From: JBOGZD01 sp050697155
GTDB taxonomy: Bacteria; Actinomycetota; Thermoleophilia; Solirubrobacterales; 70-9
Direction: 5' to 3'
DNA length: 12,612 bases
Assembly: GCA_050697155.1 (NCBI GenBank)
Contig: JBOGZD010000084.1
Location: 1 to 12,612, forward strand
Numbering within the stretch: the stretch's first letter is position 1; every line of letters begins with the position of its first letter. The notes under the pieces were generated by a model. It had not been told where the DNA came from, ran no database searches, and was given only the letters and a program-made list of their open reading frames with translations. Shown in pieces: positions 1-7,303 of the stretch. Made by a program: the position numbers and the translations under genes.

Positions 1-1
1 G

Positions 2-2050
2 CTCGACGCCGAGCGGCCGCCGGGCCCGAGCCACGTTCCGCCCGCGCCGGCGGCGGGGTCGGTGGCGATCGGGTTGGCGGCGGTCGCCTGCGCCGCGGTC
101 GCCGCCGGGTGGATGGTGCCCACCCTCACCAGCCTCGCGGGCGGCATGGACCGGGCCGACACGCTCTGGTACCACATGCCGCTCTCGACCCGGTTCGCGG
201 AGGGCGGCGAGCTGGGCGCGATCGACTACTTCGACCCGATCTTCTTCGCCTCCTACTACCCGGCGAACTCCGAGGTCCTGCACGCGCTTCCGATCCTCGC
301 CTTCGACCGCGACATCCTCTCGCCGCTGCTCAACCTCGGCTTCCTCGCGCTCGGGCTGCTGGCCGCGTACTGCATCGGGCGTCCGTGGGGTTTGGGCCCG
401 CACGCTCTGATCGGCGGCGCGATCGCGCTCGGCTCGCAGCAGCTGGTCGAGTTCCAGGCGGGGGAGGCGTTGAACGACGTCGTTGGGACCTCGTTCGTGC
501 TGGCGTCGGTGGCAGTTCTTGTCACTAAGGGGGCGAGCGCCAAGACAGAGATCGGCGCTGTCGGCGGCTCCGCCGAGGGGGCTGGGCGGAAAGCGTCAAC
601 ATCGCTGACGGAATCCGCCCAACCCCGTGCCGCAGGCGCAGCGGCGCTGGCCGCGGCCGGCGTGGCGGCGGGGCTCGCGGCGGGGACCAAGCTTTCATTT
701 CTCGCCCCTGTAAGTGCGCTGTTCGTCGGCGTCACCCTGATCGCCGGGCGACAGCACCGCCTCCGCACCGCGGCCACCTTTGCCATCCCGGCCCTACTCG
801 CCGGCGGCTACTGGTACGCCCGCAACCTGTTCGCGACCGGCAACCCGATTCCCTTCACCTCGTTCGGCCCGCTGGGCCTGCCCGAGGCGGAGCGCGCGTT
901 CGAGCTTCGCGAGCCGTTCTCGGTCGCGCACTACTGGAACGACCTCGAGGTCTGGGACGACTGGTTCGTGCCCGGGCTGGAGGAGTCGTTCGGGGTGCTG
1001 TGGCCGCTCACCCTGCTCGCCTTCCTCGGGGCGGGCGCCTACGCGCTCTGGCGTGGCGCCACCCCGCTGCTGCGGCTGCTCGGCGCGGTGGTGCTGGTGA
1101 CCGCGGTGGCCTACGTCTTCACCCCGCTGACCGCCGCCGGGGAGGAGGGCGCGCCGATCGCCTTCGAGTGGAACGTCCGCTACCTGGCGCCGGCGGCGGC
1201 GATCGGCCTGGCGATCCTGCCCATCATCCTGCTCCGCCGGCAGCCGAACGGGGGATCTCTCCCAGATCGCGAACAGAATCCCCCGCTCTCGCCGGAGACC
1301 CCGTCCTGGGTGCCGGCAGCGGTGCTCGGCGGGCTCGCGATTCTGCTGGCGACGACGGTGGCCTCGCTCGTCCAGTGGCAGCAAGGCCACGTCAAGGGAG
1401 CCGTCGCGGCCGGCGTCGCCGTTCTCGCCGGTGCCTCCCTGGGTGCCTATCTGAAGAACCGCGACCTGCTCGGGCCACGGGCGCCGCGAACGGTGATTTC
1501 GGCTCTCGCGACCCTGGGCGCCGTCGGCGCCCTCGCCGCCGGCTGGTGGGAGCAGAACCACTTCCTCGAGCGCCGCTACGAGAACCTGAGCCCCCAGCTC
1601 CGGCTCGCCGACGCGGTCCGCTGGGCGCGCGACCTGCGCGACGCCCGGGTCGCGGTGGCCGGCGTCCGCGGCGTGTTCAACCAGTACCCGTTCTACGGCA
1701 CCGACCTCTCGAACGAGGTCCAGTGGCTGGGGATCGAGGGCGACGACGGCGCCTACCTGCGGATCCCCACCTGCGAGCGGTGGCGCGAGGAGCTCGGCGC
1801 CGGCGACTACACGCACGTGGTCACCACCTACGACCCGTTCAACCCCGGGACCCTCACCGACACCAAGGAGGCGCTCTGGACGCGGCGCGACCCCGCCGCG
1901 CGAGAGGTGCTCCGCGACGGCCCGGTGAGCGTGTTCGCGCTCGACGGCGAGCCCGATCCCGCCGCCTGCGCGGCGCTCCCCGACCTCACCCCGCCCGAGC
2001 TGAACGGCGATTCGGTCAACATCGAGCCGACCGCGAACCAACCGCGCTGA
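2..2050 (+). CDS. GT-C type polytopic membrane glycosyltransferase, 5' end cut by the window edge
   Basis: Probable membrane glycosyltransferase of the GT-C fold (PMT/GT39-like), which uses a polyprenyl-phosphate sugar on the outer face of the membrane. The frame is open from base 2 with no stop, and the Pro/Ala-rich residues before the first GTG (62) look like a linker, so the true start probably lies upstream. Counting from 62, a membrane segment at 3-24 is followed by an outer loop with D30, D33 and a WYHMP motif, the usual place of the catalytic Asp in GT-C enzymes. About ten more hydrophobic segments follow, with an EWNVRYLAP motif near 372, and then a soluble tail from about 500 to 662. 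Two hydrophilic cytoplasmic loops (about 156-195 and 393-415) contain inverted repeats, and the first uses many AT-ended codons. The next gene starts 3 bases after the stop, so the two are probably co-translated. The family call is good; donor and acceptor are unknown. Confidence 0.72.
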   Translation, partial: LDAERPPGPSHVPPAPAAGSVAIGLAAVACAAVAAGWMVPTLTSLAGGMDRADTLWYHMPLSTRFAEGGELGAIDYFDPIFFASYYPANSEVLHALPILAFDRDILSPLLNLGFLALGLLAAYCIGRPWGLGPHALIGGAIALGSQQLVEFQAGEALNDVVGTSFVLASVAVLVTKGASAKTEIGAVGGSAEGAGRKASTSLTESAQPRAAGAAALAAAGVAAGLAAGTKLSFLAPVSALFVGVTLIAGRQHRLRTAATFAIPALLAGGYWYARNLFATGNPIPFTSFGPLGLPEAERAFELREPFSVAHYWNDLEVWDDWFVPGLEESFGVLWPLTLLAFLGAGAYALWRGATPLLRLLGAVVLVTAVAYVFTPLTAAGEEGAPIAFEWNVRYLAPAAAIGLAILPIILLRRQPNGGSLPDREQNPPLSPETPSWVPAAVLGGLAILLATTVASLVQWQQGHVKGAVAAGVAVLAGASLGAYLKNRDLLGPRAPRTVISALATLGAVGALAAGWWEQNHFLERRYENLSPQLRLADAVRWARDLRDARVAVAGVRGVFNQYPFYGTDLSNEVQWLGIEGDDGAYLRIPTCERWREELGAGDYTHVVTTYDPFNPGTLTDTKEALWTRRDPAAREVLRDGPVSVFALDGEPDPAACAALPDLTPPELNGDSVNIEPTANQPR
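578..626. repeat. Imperfect inverted repeat inside a coding loop
   Basis: Arms 578-598 and 606-626 match at 17 of 21 positions around a 7-base spacer. They encode part of a hydrophilic loop between membrane segments. Smaller inverted repeats lie just before it (AGCGCC 535-540 with GGCGCT 553-558; GGCGG and CCGCC within 563-574). Confidence 0.5.
1249..1285. repeat. 8-bp inverted repeat inside a coding loop
   Basis: CGGGGGAT (1249-1256) and ATCCCCCG (1278-1285) pair around a 21-base loop. The DNA encodes the hydrophilic loop near residues 396-408 of the first gene (counted from 62), between two membrane segments. Confidence 0.4.
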
Positions 2051-2053
2051 CCG

Positions 2054-4453
2054 ATGCTTGCGATCTACGCCTCGACCCTCGTAATCCTGCTCGCGTCCCT
2101 CCTCCTCGGCAGGGCGATCCTCGCCGTGCTCGGCTGGCCGCGCCCGGCCTATCTGAGCGGCGCCGTCGGCTTCGCGACCCTGGTGGCGATCGCACCGTTC
2201 GTCGTCCGTCTTCCAGGACGGGCAACCACCGCCGCCGTGCTCCTGGGAGCTCTGCTGGTGGCGGCCGCGATCACGGTCGCTCGCGTTGCGGAGCCGAAGA
2301 CAGGCCCCCCGCGGCCTGTCTGGGCAGTCCCCCTCGCGGTCACGCTCATGGTGATCGCGGCGGCGAGCACACCATTCCTCTTTCAGGACCACACCGGCAT
2401 CCTCGGCGAGGGGATCTACACCAACGATCACGCCGCCCAGCTCTACTGGTCCGAGTGGCTGCAGTCCGGCTTCGGCCGCGAGCCGAGCGCCGTCCGCTTC
2501 GGCTATCCGATCGGCCCGCAGGCGCTCACGGTGGTCGCCGCCGAGGTCACCGGAACCGACCTGGTCAGCGCCTTCAACGGGCTCCTGCTCGCGATCCCGG
2601 CACTGACCGCGCTCGCCGCCCTCGGCGCGCTGGGCGACCTGCCCCCGGTCCGCCGCACGCTGGTCGCCGGGCTGTGCGCACTGCCCTACCTGGCCGCCTC
2701 GTTTCTCGCCCAGAGCGCGTTCAAGGAGACGGCGATGGCGCTGTTCGTGCTCGCCCTCGCCGTCGCCCTGAGCGCCCTGGCGGCGCAGCGGGCGAGCATC
2801 CGCGCGGTGGCGGTCGTCGTCCTCCTGCTCGCCGCGGGATCGGTGTTCACCTACAGCATCCCGGGGCTCGCCTGGTTCGCGCTCGCGATCCCGGTGTGGC
2901 TGGGGCTCGAGGAGCTCGCCGGCCGCAGCCAGATCGACCTCGGGCGGGCCCGGGCGGTGCTTGTCCGCCACCGGGTCGCGCTCACGGCGGGCGCGGTGGC
3001 GCTCGCCGCGGTGATCGCGGTCAGCTTCGGTCCGGCGCGCGAGTTCGTCGAGCGAATCGACGACGTCCAGCAGTCCGCCGGCCGCCTGAGCTCACCGGTT
3101 TTCCCGGGCGAGGCCCTGGGGATCTGGCCCGAGGGCGACTTCCGCATCGTCCGCGGCGAGGTCGCCGGCGCCCTCCCGGCCGTCGCCCTCGCCGCGCTCG
3201 CGATCGCCGTCGGCGGATTCGCCCTCCTGCGCCGGCGCGAGCTCGCCCTGCCTGCGGTCCTGGCCACCGGCGGAGTCGTGTACGTCGGCGCCCGGTACTT
3301 CGCCGAGATCCACGTCGAGGCCAAGGCCCTGGCGGTCATCGCCCCCCTCGCGGCCCTCGTCACCCTGCGCGGGTTGTTCGTGCCCGGGTCGCTGGCCCGC
3401 TACACGCTGGGCGGGCTCACCGCGCTCGCCCTCGCCGGCTCCACCTTCCTCGCCCTGCGCGCCGCCCCGGTCGGCTTCGACCACCGCGGCGAGGGCCTGG
3501 AGGCGCTCGGCGAGCGGATCGACGGCAGCTCGGTCGTCTTCCTCGGCGTCGACCGCTTCTCGGGCTATCGACTCCGCGGCACCCTGGCGCGGGCTCCCGC
3601 CGGCTTCGTCCCCGAGGAGATCGCCGGCCGCCCCGAGAAGGCATGGCAGCAGGGCGAGGCCGCCGACTTCGACACCGTCAAGCCGGCGAAGCTCGACAAG
3701 TTCGACTATGCGATCACGACCGCCGCCGCCTACCAGTCCTCGCCGCCCCGCAACTTCGAGCCGATCGGCCAGTCGGCCGGGTACGTGCTCTGGCGGCGCG
3801 AGGGAGAGACGGTGCGCAGCCGGGTGCTCCCGGGCGAGGGCGGCGACCCCGGCGAGCCGCTCGAGTGCGCCGGCACCCAGGGGGAGCGGCTCACGCAGCG
3901 CAGCGGCGCCGCGCTCGTCCTCGAGCGACCGACGCTCGGCTCGTTCGAGGCCTGGCGCGGCACCGAGAGGGTTGAGGACGCCACCGGCGGCCAGGAGCGC
4001 GCCTTCGCCGCTCCCGGCGTCGCCGAGCAGACCCTGAGGCTCGAGCCGGGGCGCGAGTACACGCTGTCGCTCCAGTACCACAGCCAGGCGCCGCTCACGG
4101 TCACCGCGCCGGGGCTCGAGCAGGAGCTGCCGCCGGCGCTCGACGGCATGTACCTCGACGGCGCCGGTCGCGGCGCCTACTGGCCGGTCGGCAGGATCGC
4201 GGTCGAGGAGGTGGCGGGCCGCCCCCGTGAGGTCACGGTCCGGGTCGAGGCTGAGGGCCCCGACGGCCTCGCGGACGCGCTCGGGGTGGAGCACCGGGTC
4301 TGGCTCGGCAACCTCGCCGCCACCCCGGTGGCGGAGCCCGAGGCGGCCCCGATCCAGGACGCCTGCGGCGACTACGTGGACCGATTCTCGCTCGAGAGGC
4401 GAGGCGGCGACGATCGAGCGGCCCCCGAGAGCGGACGGGAGTCGGGTCGATGA
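2054..4453 (+). CDS. GT-C-like membrane protein with large C-terminal extracytoplasmic region
   Basis: 799-residue polytopic membrane protein, probably a GT-C glycosyltransferase or a related sugar-transfer protein. Hydrophobic segments lie near 3-27, 36-52, 58-77, 91-110, then several between about 155 and 465. The loop after the fourth segment (about 111-150) carries TNDHAAQLYW, an acidic motif in the place of the GT-C catalytic loop. Residues 475-799 are soluble and hydrophilic. The later part is rich in short alternating stretches and looks like a beta-sandwich domain that would sit outside the membrane. The start is the ATG 3 bases after the previous stop, with no clear Shine-Dalgarno, which suggests coupling. 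Its stop overlaps the next start as ATGA. It could instead be a glycan-polymerising or anchoring membrane protein; substrate unknown. Confidence 0.68.
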   Translation: MLAIYASTLVILLASLLLGRAILAVLGWPRPAYLSGAVGFATLVAIAPFVVRLPGRATTAAVLLGALLVAAAITVARVAEPKTGPPRPVWAVPLAVTLMVIAAASTPFLFQDHTGILGEGIYTNDHAAQLYWSEWLQSGFGREPSAVRFGYPIGPQALTVVAAEVTGTDLVSAFNGLLLAIPALTALAALGALGDLPPVRRTLVAGLCALPYLAASFLAQSAFKETAMALFVLALAVALSALAAQRASIRAVAVVVLLLAAGSVFTYSIPGLAWFALAIPVWLGLEELAGRSQIDLGRARAVLVRHRVALTAGAVALAAVIAVSFGPAREFVERIDDVQQSAGRLSSPVFPGEALGIWPEGDFRIVRGEVAGALPAVALAALAIAVGGFALLRRRELALPAVLATGGVVYVGARYFAEIHVEAKALAVIAPLAALVTLRGLFVPGSLARYTLGGLTALALAGSTFLALRAAPVGFDHRGEGLEALGERIDGSSVVFLGVDRFSGYRLRGTLARAPAGFVPEEIAGRPEKAWQQGEAADFDTVKPAKLDKFDYAITTAAAYQSSPPRNFEPIGQSAGYVLWRREGETVRSRVLPGEGGDPGEPLECAGTQGERLTQRSGAALVLERPTLGSFEAWRGTERVEDATGGQERAFAAPGVAEQTLRLEPGREYTLSLQYHSQAPLTVTAPGLEQELPPALDGMYLDGAGRGAYWPVGRIAVEEVAGRPREVTVRVEAEGPDGLADALGVEHRVWLGNLAATPVAEPEAAPIQDACGDYVDRFSLERRGGDDRAAPESGRESGR
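2298..2321. repeat. Perfect 9-bp hairpin inside a coding loop
   Basis: AGACAGGCC (2298-2306) and GGCCTGTCT (2313-2321) are exact reverse complements around CCCCGC. They encode the short cytoplasmic loop near residues 82-90, between two membrane segments. The 11-mer GCGGCCTGTCT at 2311-2321 recurs at 7768-7778 in the glycosyltransferase linker. Confidence 0.55.
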
Positions 4454-5469
4454 ACGACCATCCCGGTCCCCCGGCCGAGCAGCAGCCGCCGGTGCTCGGC
4501 GGCGAGCACCCCGAGCGGGCGCCCGAGCTCGCTCCGATCGTCTTCGTCGGGGGCACCGGGCGCAGCGGCACCCACGTGCTCGCGCAGGTGATCTCGCGCA
4601 ACCGGCGCTTCGGGCTGGTCCCGGTCGAGGTGCGCTTCCACACCGACCCCGACGGCTTTCCCGGGCTGCTCGCCGGCGAGGTCGAGCTCGACCGGTTCGT
4701 CAAGCGGCTGCGCGGCTACTGGTGGCGCGGTTTTCAGACCCGGCGGATGCGCGGCCTGTTCCGGTTCGTCGACCGCGAGCGCTTCGACGCCGCGGTCGAG
4801 CGATTCGAGGCGGGATTCGCAGAGCAGCGAGAGGAGGCGTGCCGCCGGCTCTTCTACGACCTGCTCTGGTTTCGCTCCCAGGGGCGGCCGGAGGGCGAGG
4901 CGATCGTCGAGCAGAGCTGCGACACCGTCGCCCAGGCCGAGACCCTGGTGGGGCTGTTCCCCGAGGCGCGCTTCATCCACGTCGTCCGCGACGGCCGTGA
5001 CGCCTCCGCCTCTCGGGTCGCCCAGACCCGCGGGCTGGTGCGGCCCCGCACTCGGGTGCAGGGGATCGAGTGGTGGGAGGAGCGGATGCGCGCGATCGAG
5101 GCCGGCGCCCGCGCGATCCCCGATGGGCGGCTGCTGACGATGAGCCTCGACGAGCTGCTCCAGGTCGAGCGCAAGCGGGTCGCGCTACGACCGATGTTCC
5201 GCTTCCTCGGCGCCCAGGTGACCCGCGGCGCGCGGCGCTACCTGCGCCAACACATGAGCCCCGAGCAGGCCCACTCCGAGCGCTGGCGCGCCGGGCTGTC
5301 GGACCGAAAGGCGGCGCGGATCGAGGCGCTCTATGCGGAGGCGCTCGACCGGCTCGAGGCGGAGGGGGCGCCCTCGGCGCCGCTGCTGCGGCGCACCTTC
5401 GAGCGCGACCGCGCCGGCGATCGCGACCTCGAGCCGATCGTCTACGTCTACGATCGACCGTCGGCATGA
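4450..5469 (+). CDS. PAPS-dependent sulfotransferase (first of a tandem pair)
   Basis: 339-residue cytoplasmic sulfotransferase, predicted to move sulfate from PAPS to a hydroxyl or amine of a glycan or lipid. The 5'-phosphosulfate loop is GGTGRSGTH at residues 34-42, after a short strand (IVFV). The 3'-phosphate site is VVRDGRDASAS at about 178-188, with Arg180 and Ser186/Ser188 as candidates. Length and motif order fit the Sulfotransfer_1/3 superfamily. The first 25 residues are Pro/Glu-rich and probably disordered. The start overlaps the stop of the upstream gene (ATGA), and its own stop overlaps the next start in the same way, so three genes are translationally coupled. It shares many blocks with the next gene (KLRGYWW-like, FPEAR, SLDEL, ERWR.GL) and is clearly its paralog. 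The acceptor cannot be read from sequence. Confidence 0.85.
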   Translation: MNDHPGPPAEQQPPVLGGEHPERAPELAPIVFVGGTGRSGTHVLAQVISRNRRFGLVPVEVRFHTDPDGFPGLLAGEVELDRFVKRLRGYWWRGFQTRRMRGLFRFVDRERFDAAVERFEAGFAEQREEACRRLFYDLLWFRSQGRPEGEAIVEQSCDTVAQAETLVGLFPEARFIHVVRDGRDASASRVAQTRGLVRPRTRVQGIEWWEERMRAIEAGARAIPDGRLLTMSLDELLQVERKRVALRPMFRFLGAQVTRGARRYLRQHMSPEQAHSERWRAGLSDRKAARIEALYAEALDRLEAEGAPSAPLLRRTFERDRAGDRDLEPIVYVYDRPSA

Positions 5470-6464
5470 GCCCCAATCCCACCCCCGCAGACCTGGTGTT
5501 CGTCGGCGGCACCGGCCGCAGCGGCACCCACATCCTCTCCTACCTGCTCGACCGCCACTCGCGCTTCTTCGGCGTGCCGATCGAGTGCCGCTTCCACTGC
5601 AACCCGAAGGGGCTCGCCGACGTCGTCACCGGCAGGGCGACCCCGGATCAGTTCCTGACCAAGCTGCGCGGCTACTGGTGGCACCGGGTCCGGGTGGGCG
5701 ACCGCGCCTACGTCAAGGCGCGCTGGCGGGCGCTCGGCCGCGGCCGGGTGCGCGGCCTGCACACGATCCTCCCCACCGATCGGTTCGAAGCCGCGGTCCA
5801 GCGGTTCGAGCAAAGCCACGAGTCCGACCTCCTCGGCGCCTCCCGCAACCTCTTCTACGACGTGCTGGGTCCGCTCGCCGCCGACGCCGGCAAGTCGGTC
5901 CTGGTGGAGATGAGCTGCTTCACGATCGCCGCCGCCGACGGCCTCGCGCGGATCTTTCCCGAGGCCCGCTTCGTGCACTCGGTCCGCGATGGGCGCGACT
6001 CGGGCTCCTCGAAGGTCGCGCTGCGCCAGAAGCCCCACCACCCGACCGACGTGCTCTCGGGGATCGACTTCTGGGCCGATCGGCTGCGCCGGGCCGAGGA
6101 GGGGGTGCGGGGGCTCTCCGGCGCCGACCGCGAGCGATTGCAGGTCACCAGCCTCGACGAGCTGGTCTGGGGCGATCGCGAGGCGACCTACGCCGAGCTG
6201 CTCGAGTTCCTCGGCGTCGACGACGAGCCGGCGATGCGCGAGTTCTTCGAGACCGAGATGGACGCCGACGCCGCCAACCGCGAGCGCTGGCGCGAGGGGC
6301 TCGACGAGGCGGCCCAGGCCGAGGTGACCGCCCGCTACGAGGCGACCCTGGAGCGACTCGAGCGCGAGGGCTATCACTGCGCCCCGATGCTGCAGCGCGC
6401 CTACCAGCGCAGCGCCGCCGAGCAGCCGGCCGCGGCCTCGAACGCCTCCGCCGAGCGCGGCTAG
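5466..6464 (+). CDS. PAPS-dependent sulfotransferase (second of a tandem pair)
   Basis: 332-residue sulfotransferase paralogous to its upstream neighbour. The PAPS 5' loop GGTGRSGTH lies at 14-22 and the 3'-phosphate site SVRDGRDSGSS at about 172-182. Shared blocks between the two proteins include KLRGYWW (about 66-72), RFEAAVQRFE, LFYD, FPEARF, SLDELVW and a closing ERLEREG segment. It lacks the Pro-rich N-terminal extension of the first copy. A longer in-frame opening begins further upstream, but that part is out-of-frame overlap with the previous gene. The ATG at 5466 is chosen because it gives the family start and an ATGA overlap. The divergence suggests an old duplication with different acceptors or positions on the same glycan, rather than a recent copy. 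A gap of 13 bases separates it from the glycosyltransferase. Confidence 0.85.
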   Translation: MSPNPTPADLVFVGGTGRSGTHILSYLLDRHSRFFGVPIECRFHCNPKGLADVVTGRATPDQFLTKLRGYWWHRVRVGDRAYVKARWRALGRGRVRGLHTILPTDRFEAAVQRFEQSHESDLLGASRNLFYDVLGPLAADAGKSVLVEMSCFTIAAADGLARIFPEARFVHSVRDGRDSGSSKVALRQKPHHPTDVLSGIDFWADRLRRAEEGVRGLSGADRERLQVTSLDELVWGDREATYAELLEFLGVDDEPAMREFFETEMDADAANRERWREGLDEAAQAEVTARYEATLERLEREGYHCAPMLQRAYQRSAAEQPAAASNASAERG

Positions 6465-6477
6465 CTCGGCGGCGGCG

Positions 6478-7215
6478 ATGGCCCAGCGGATTCTCTTTAC
6501 GACCTCGAACGGGACCGGGCTCGGCCACCTGACCCGCTCGATGGCGATCGCCCGCCGGCTGCCGGACGGGATCGAGCCGCTCTTCATCACCCTCTCGGCC
6601 GCGGCGCCGGTGGTCCGCGAGCTCGGCTACCCGGTCGAGTACATCGCCAATTACGGGACCCCGGGGTCGGGCAACGACTACCGCTGGTCGCGCCGCCTGC
6701 GTGCCCGCCTGCGCGCCGCGATCGAGGAGATCGATCCGACGGTGATCGTCTTCGACGGCACCCACCCGTACGAAGCGCTGATCGGCGCCTTTCGCGATCG
6801 CACCGAGACCCGCGCCGTCTGGTGCCGTCGGCCGCTGTGGAAGACCGGGGCCGACCGCGCCCCGCTCGCCCGCGCCGGCGCCTTCGACGCCGTGCTCGAG
6901 CCGGGCGAGCTGGCGGAGTCCGAGGACCGCGGCCCGACCGTCGCCTTGCGCGAGGGCGCCCACCGGGTCGGGCCGGTCGTCCTGCTCGACCGCTCGGAGC
7001 TGCTGCCGCGCGAGCAGGCCGAGCGCGAGCTCGGCCTGGAGCCCGGCCGCACCAGCGTCCTCGTCACCCTCGGCCAGGGCGCCGAGGTCGGCGAGGCGTC
7101 CGAGCGGTGCCTGCGCCACCTGGCGGGGCGGGAGGATGTGCAGGTCGCGGCGTTGCGGTCGACGATCTCACGTATGGGGGCGGGAGCTGGTGGCGCTTTC
7201 CTCTCGCATACCGAG
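6478..7215 (+). CDS. GT-B glycosyltransferase (MurG/family 28-like), N-terminal half before an assembly gap
   Basis: N-terminal 246 codons of a cytoplasmic GT-B glycosyltransferase related to MurG and GT28 enzymes. The glycine-rich loop NGTGLGHLTR at residues 11-20 is the family signature, and a Rossmann-like domain follows, with FDGTHPYEALIGAF near 87-100. LVTLGQG at about 199-205 begins the second, nucleotide-sugar-binding domain. Past the gap this frame soon reaches a stop at 7336-7338, with no homology-like sequence. The rest of the second domain lies in another frame further on. Joining the two copies of the 25-base repeat at 7191-7215 and 7345-7369 gives a single frame of 541 codons including the stop. 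The gene is therefore probably intact in the organism and broken here by assembly. There is no strong Shine-Dalgarno before the ATG. Donor sugar unknown. Confidence 0.75.
7191..7215 (+). repeat. 25-base direct repeat, first copy, at the contig edge
   Basis: These 25 bases are identical to 7345-7369 and stop exactly at the first N. In each copy the glycosyltransferase frame reads GAFLSHTE, so both copies stay in frame with the gene half they belong to. Confidence 0.9.
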
Positions 7216-7225
7216 NNNNNNNNNN
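7216..7225. other. Assembly gap (ten N)
   Basis: Ten consecutive N mark a scaffold join inside the glycosyltransferase gene. The length is probably a placeholder, so the apparent frameshift across it has no meaning. The left edge falls within a repeat that recurs 154 bases later. Confidence 0.97.
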
Positions 7226-7303
7226 CGGTGGCGATGACCTCGTCCGTGCGCGGCGGCGCCGAGCGCCGCTCGCCGTTCTCCATGCGTATGGCTAACCCGG
7301 GAC

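Noticed and set aside
794..2971. 725-codon open frame on the minus strand
   Set aside because: It runs antisense across two membrane-protein genes and reads as Arg/Gly/Glu-rich low-complexity protein. Long antisense frames are expected in DNA with so few stop codons.
1000..3975. 991-codon open frame on the plus strand
   Set aside because: It spans the end of one gene and most of the next in another frame, with Arg/Pro/Ala-rich content and no motif. The GT-C frames have coherent membrane segments.
5070..5465. Longer version of the second sulfotransferase starting upstream
   Set aside because: That part is in a different frame within the first sulfotransferase gene and is Arg/Ala/Pro-rich. 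The family start motif follows directly after ATG 5466.
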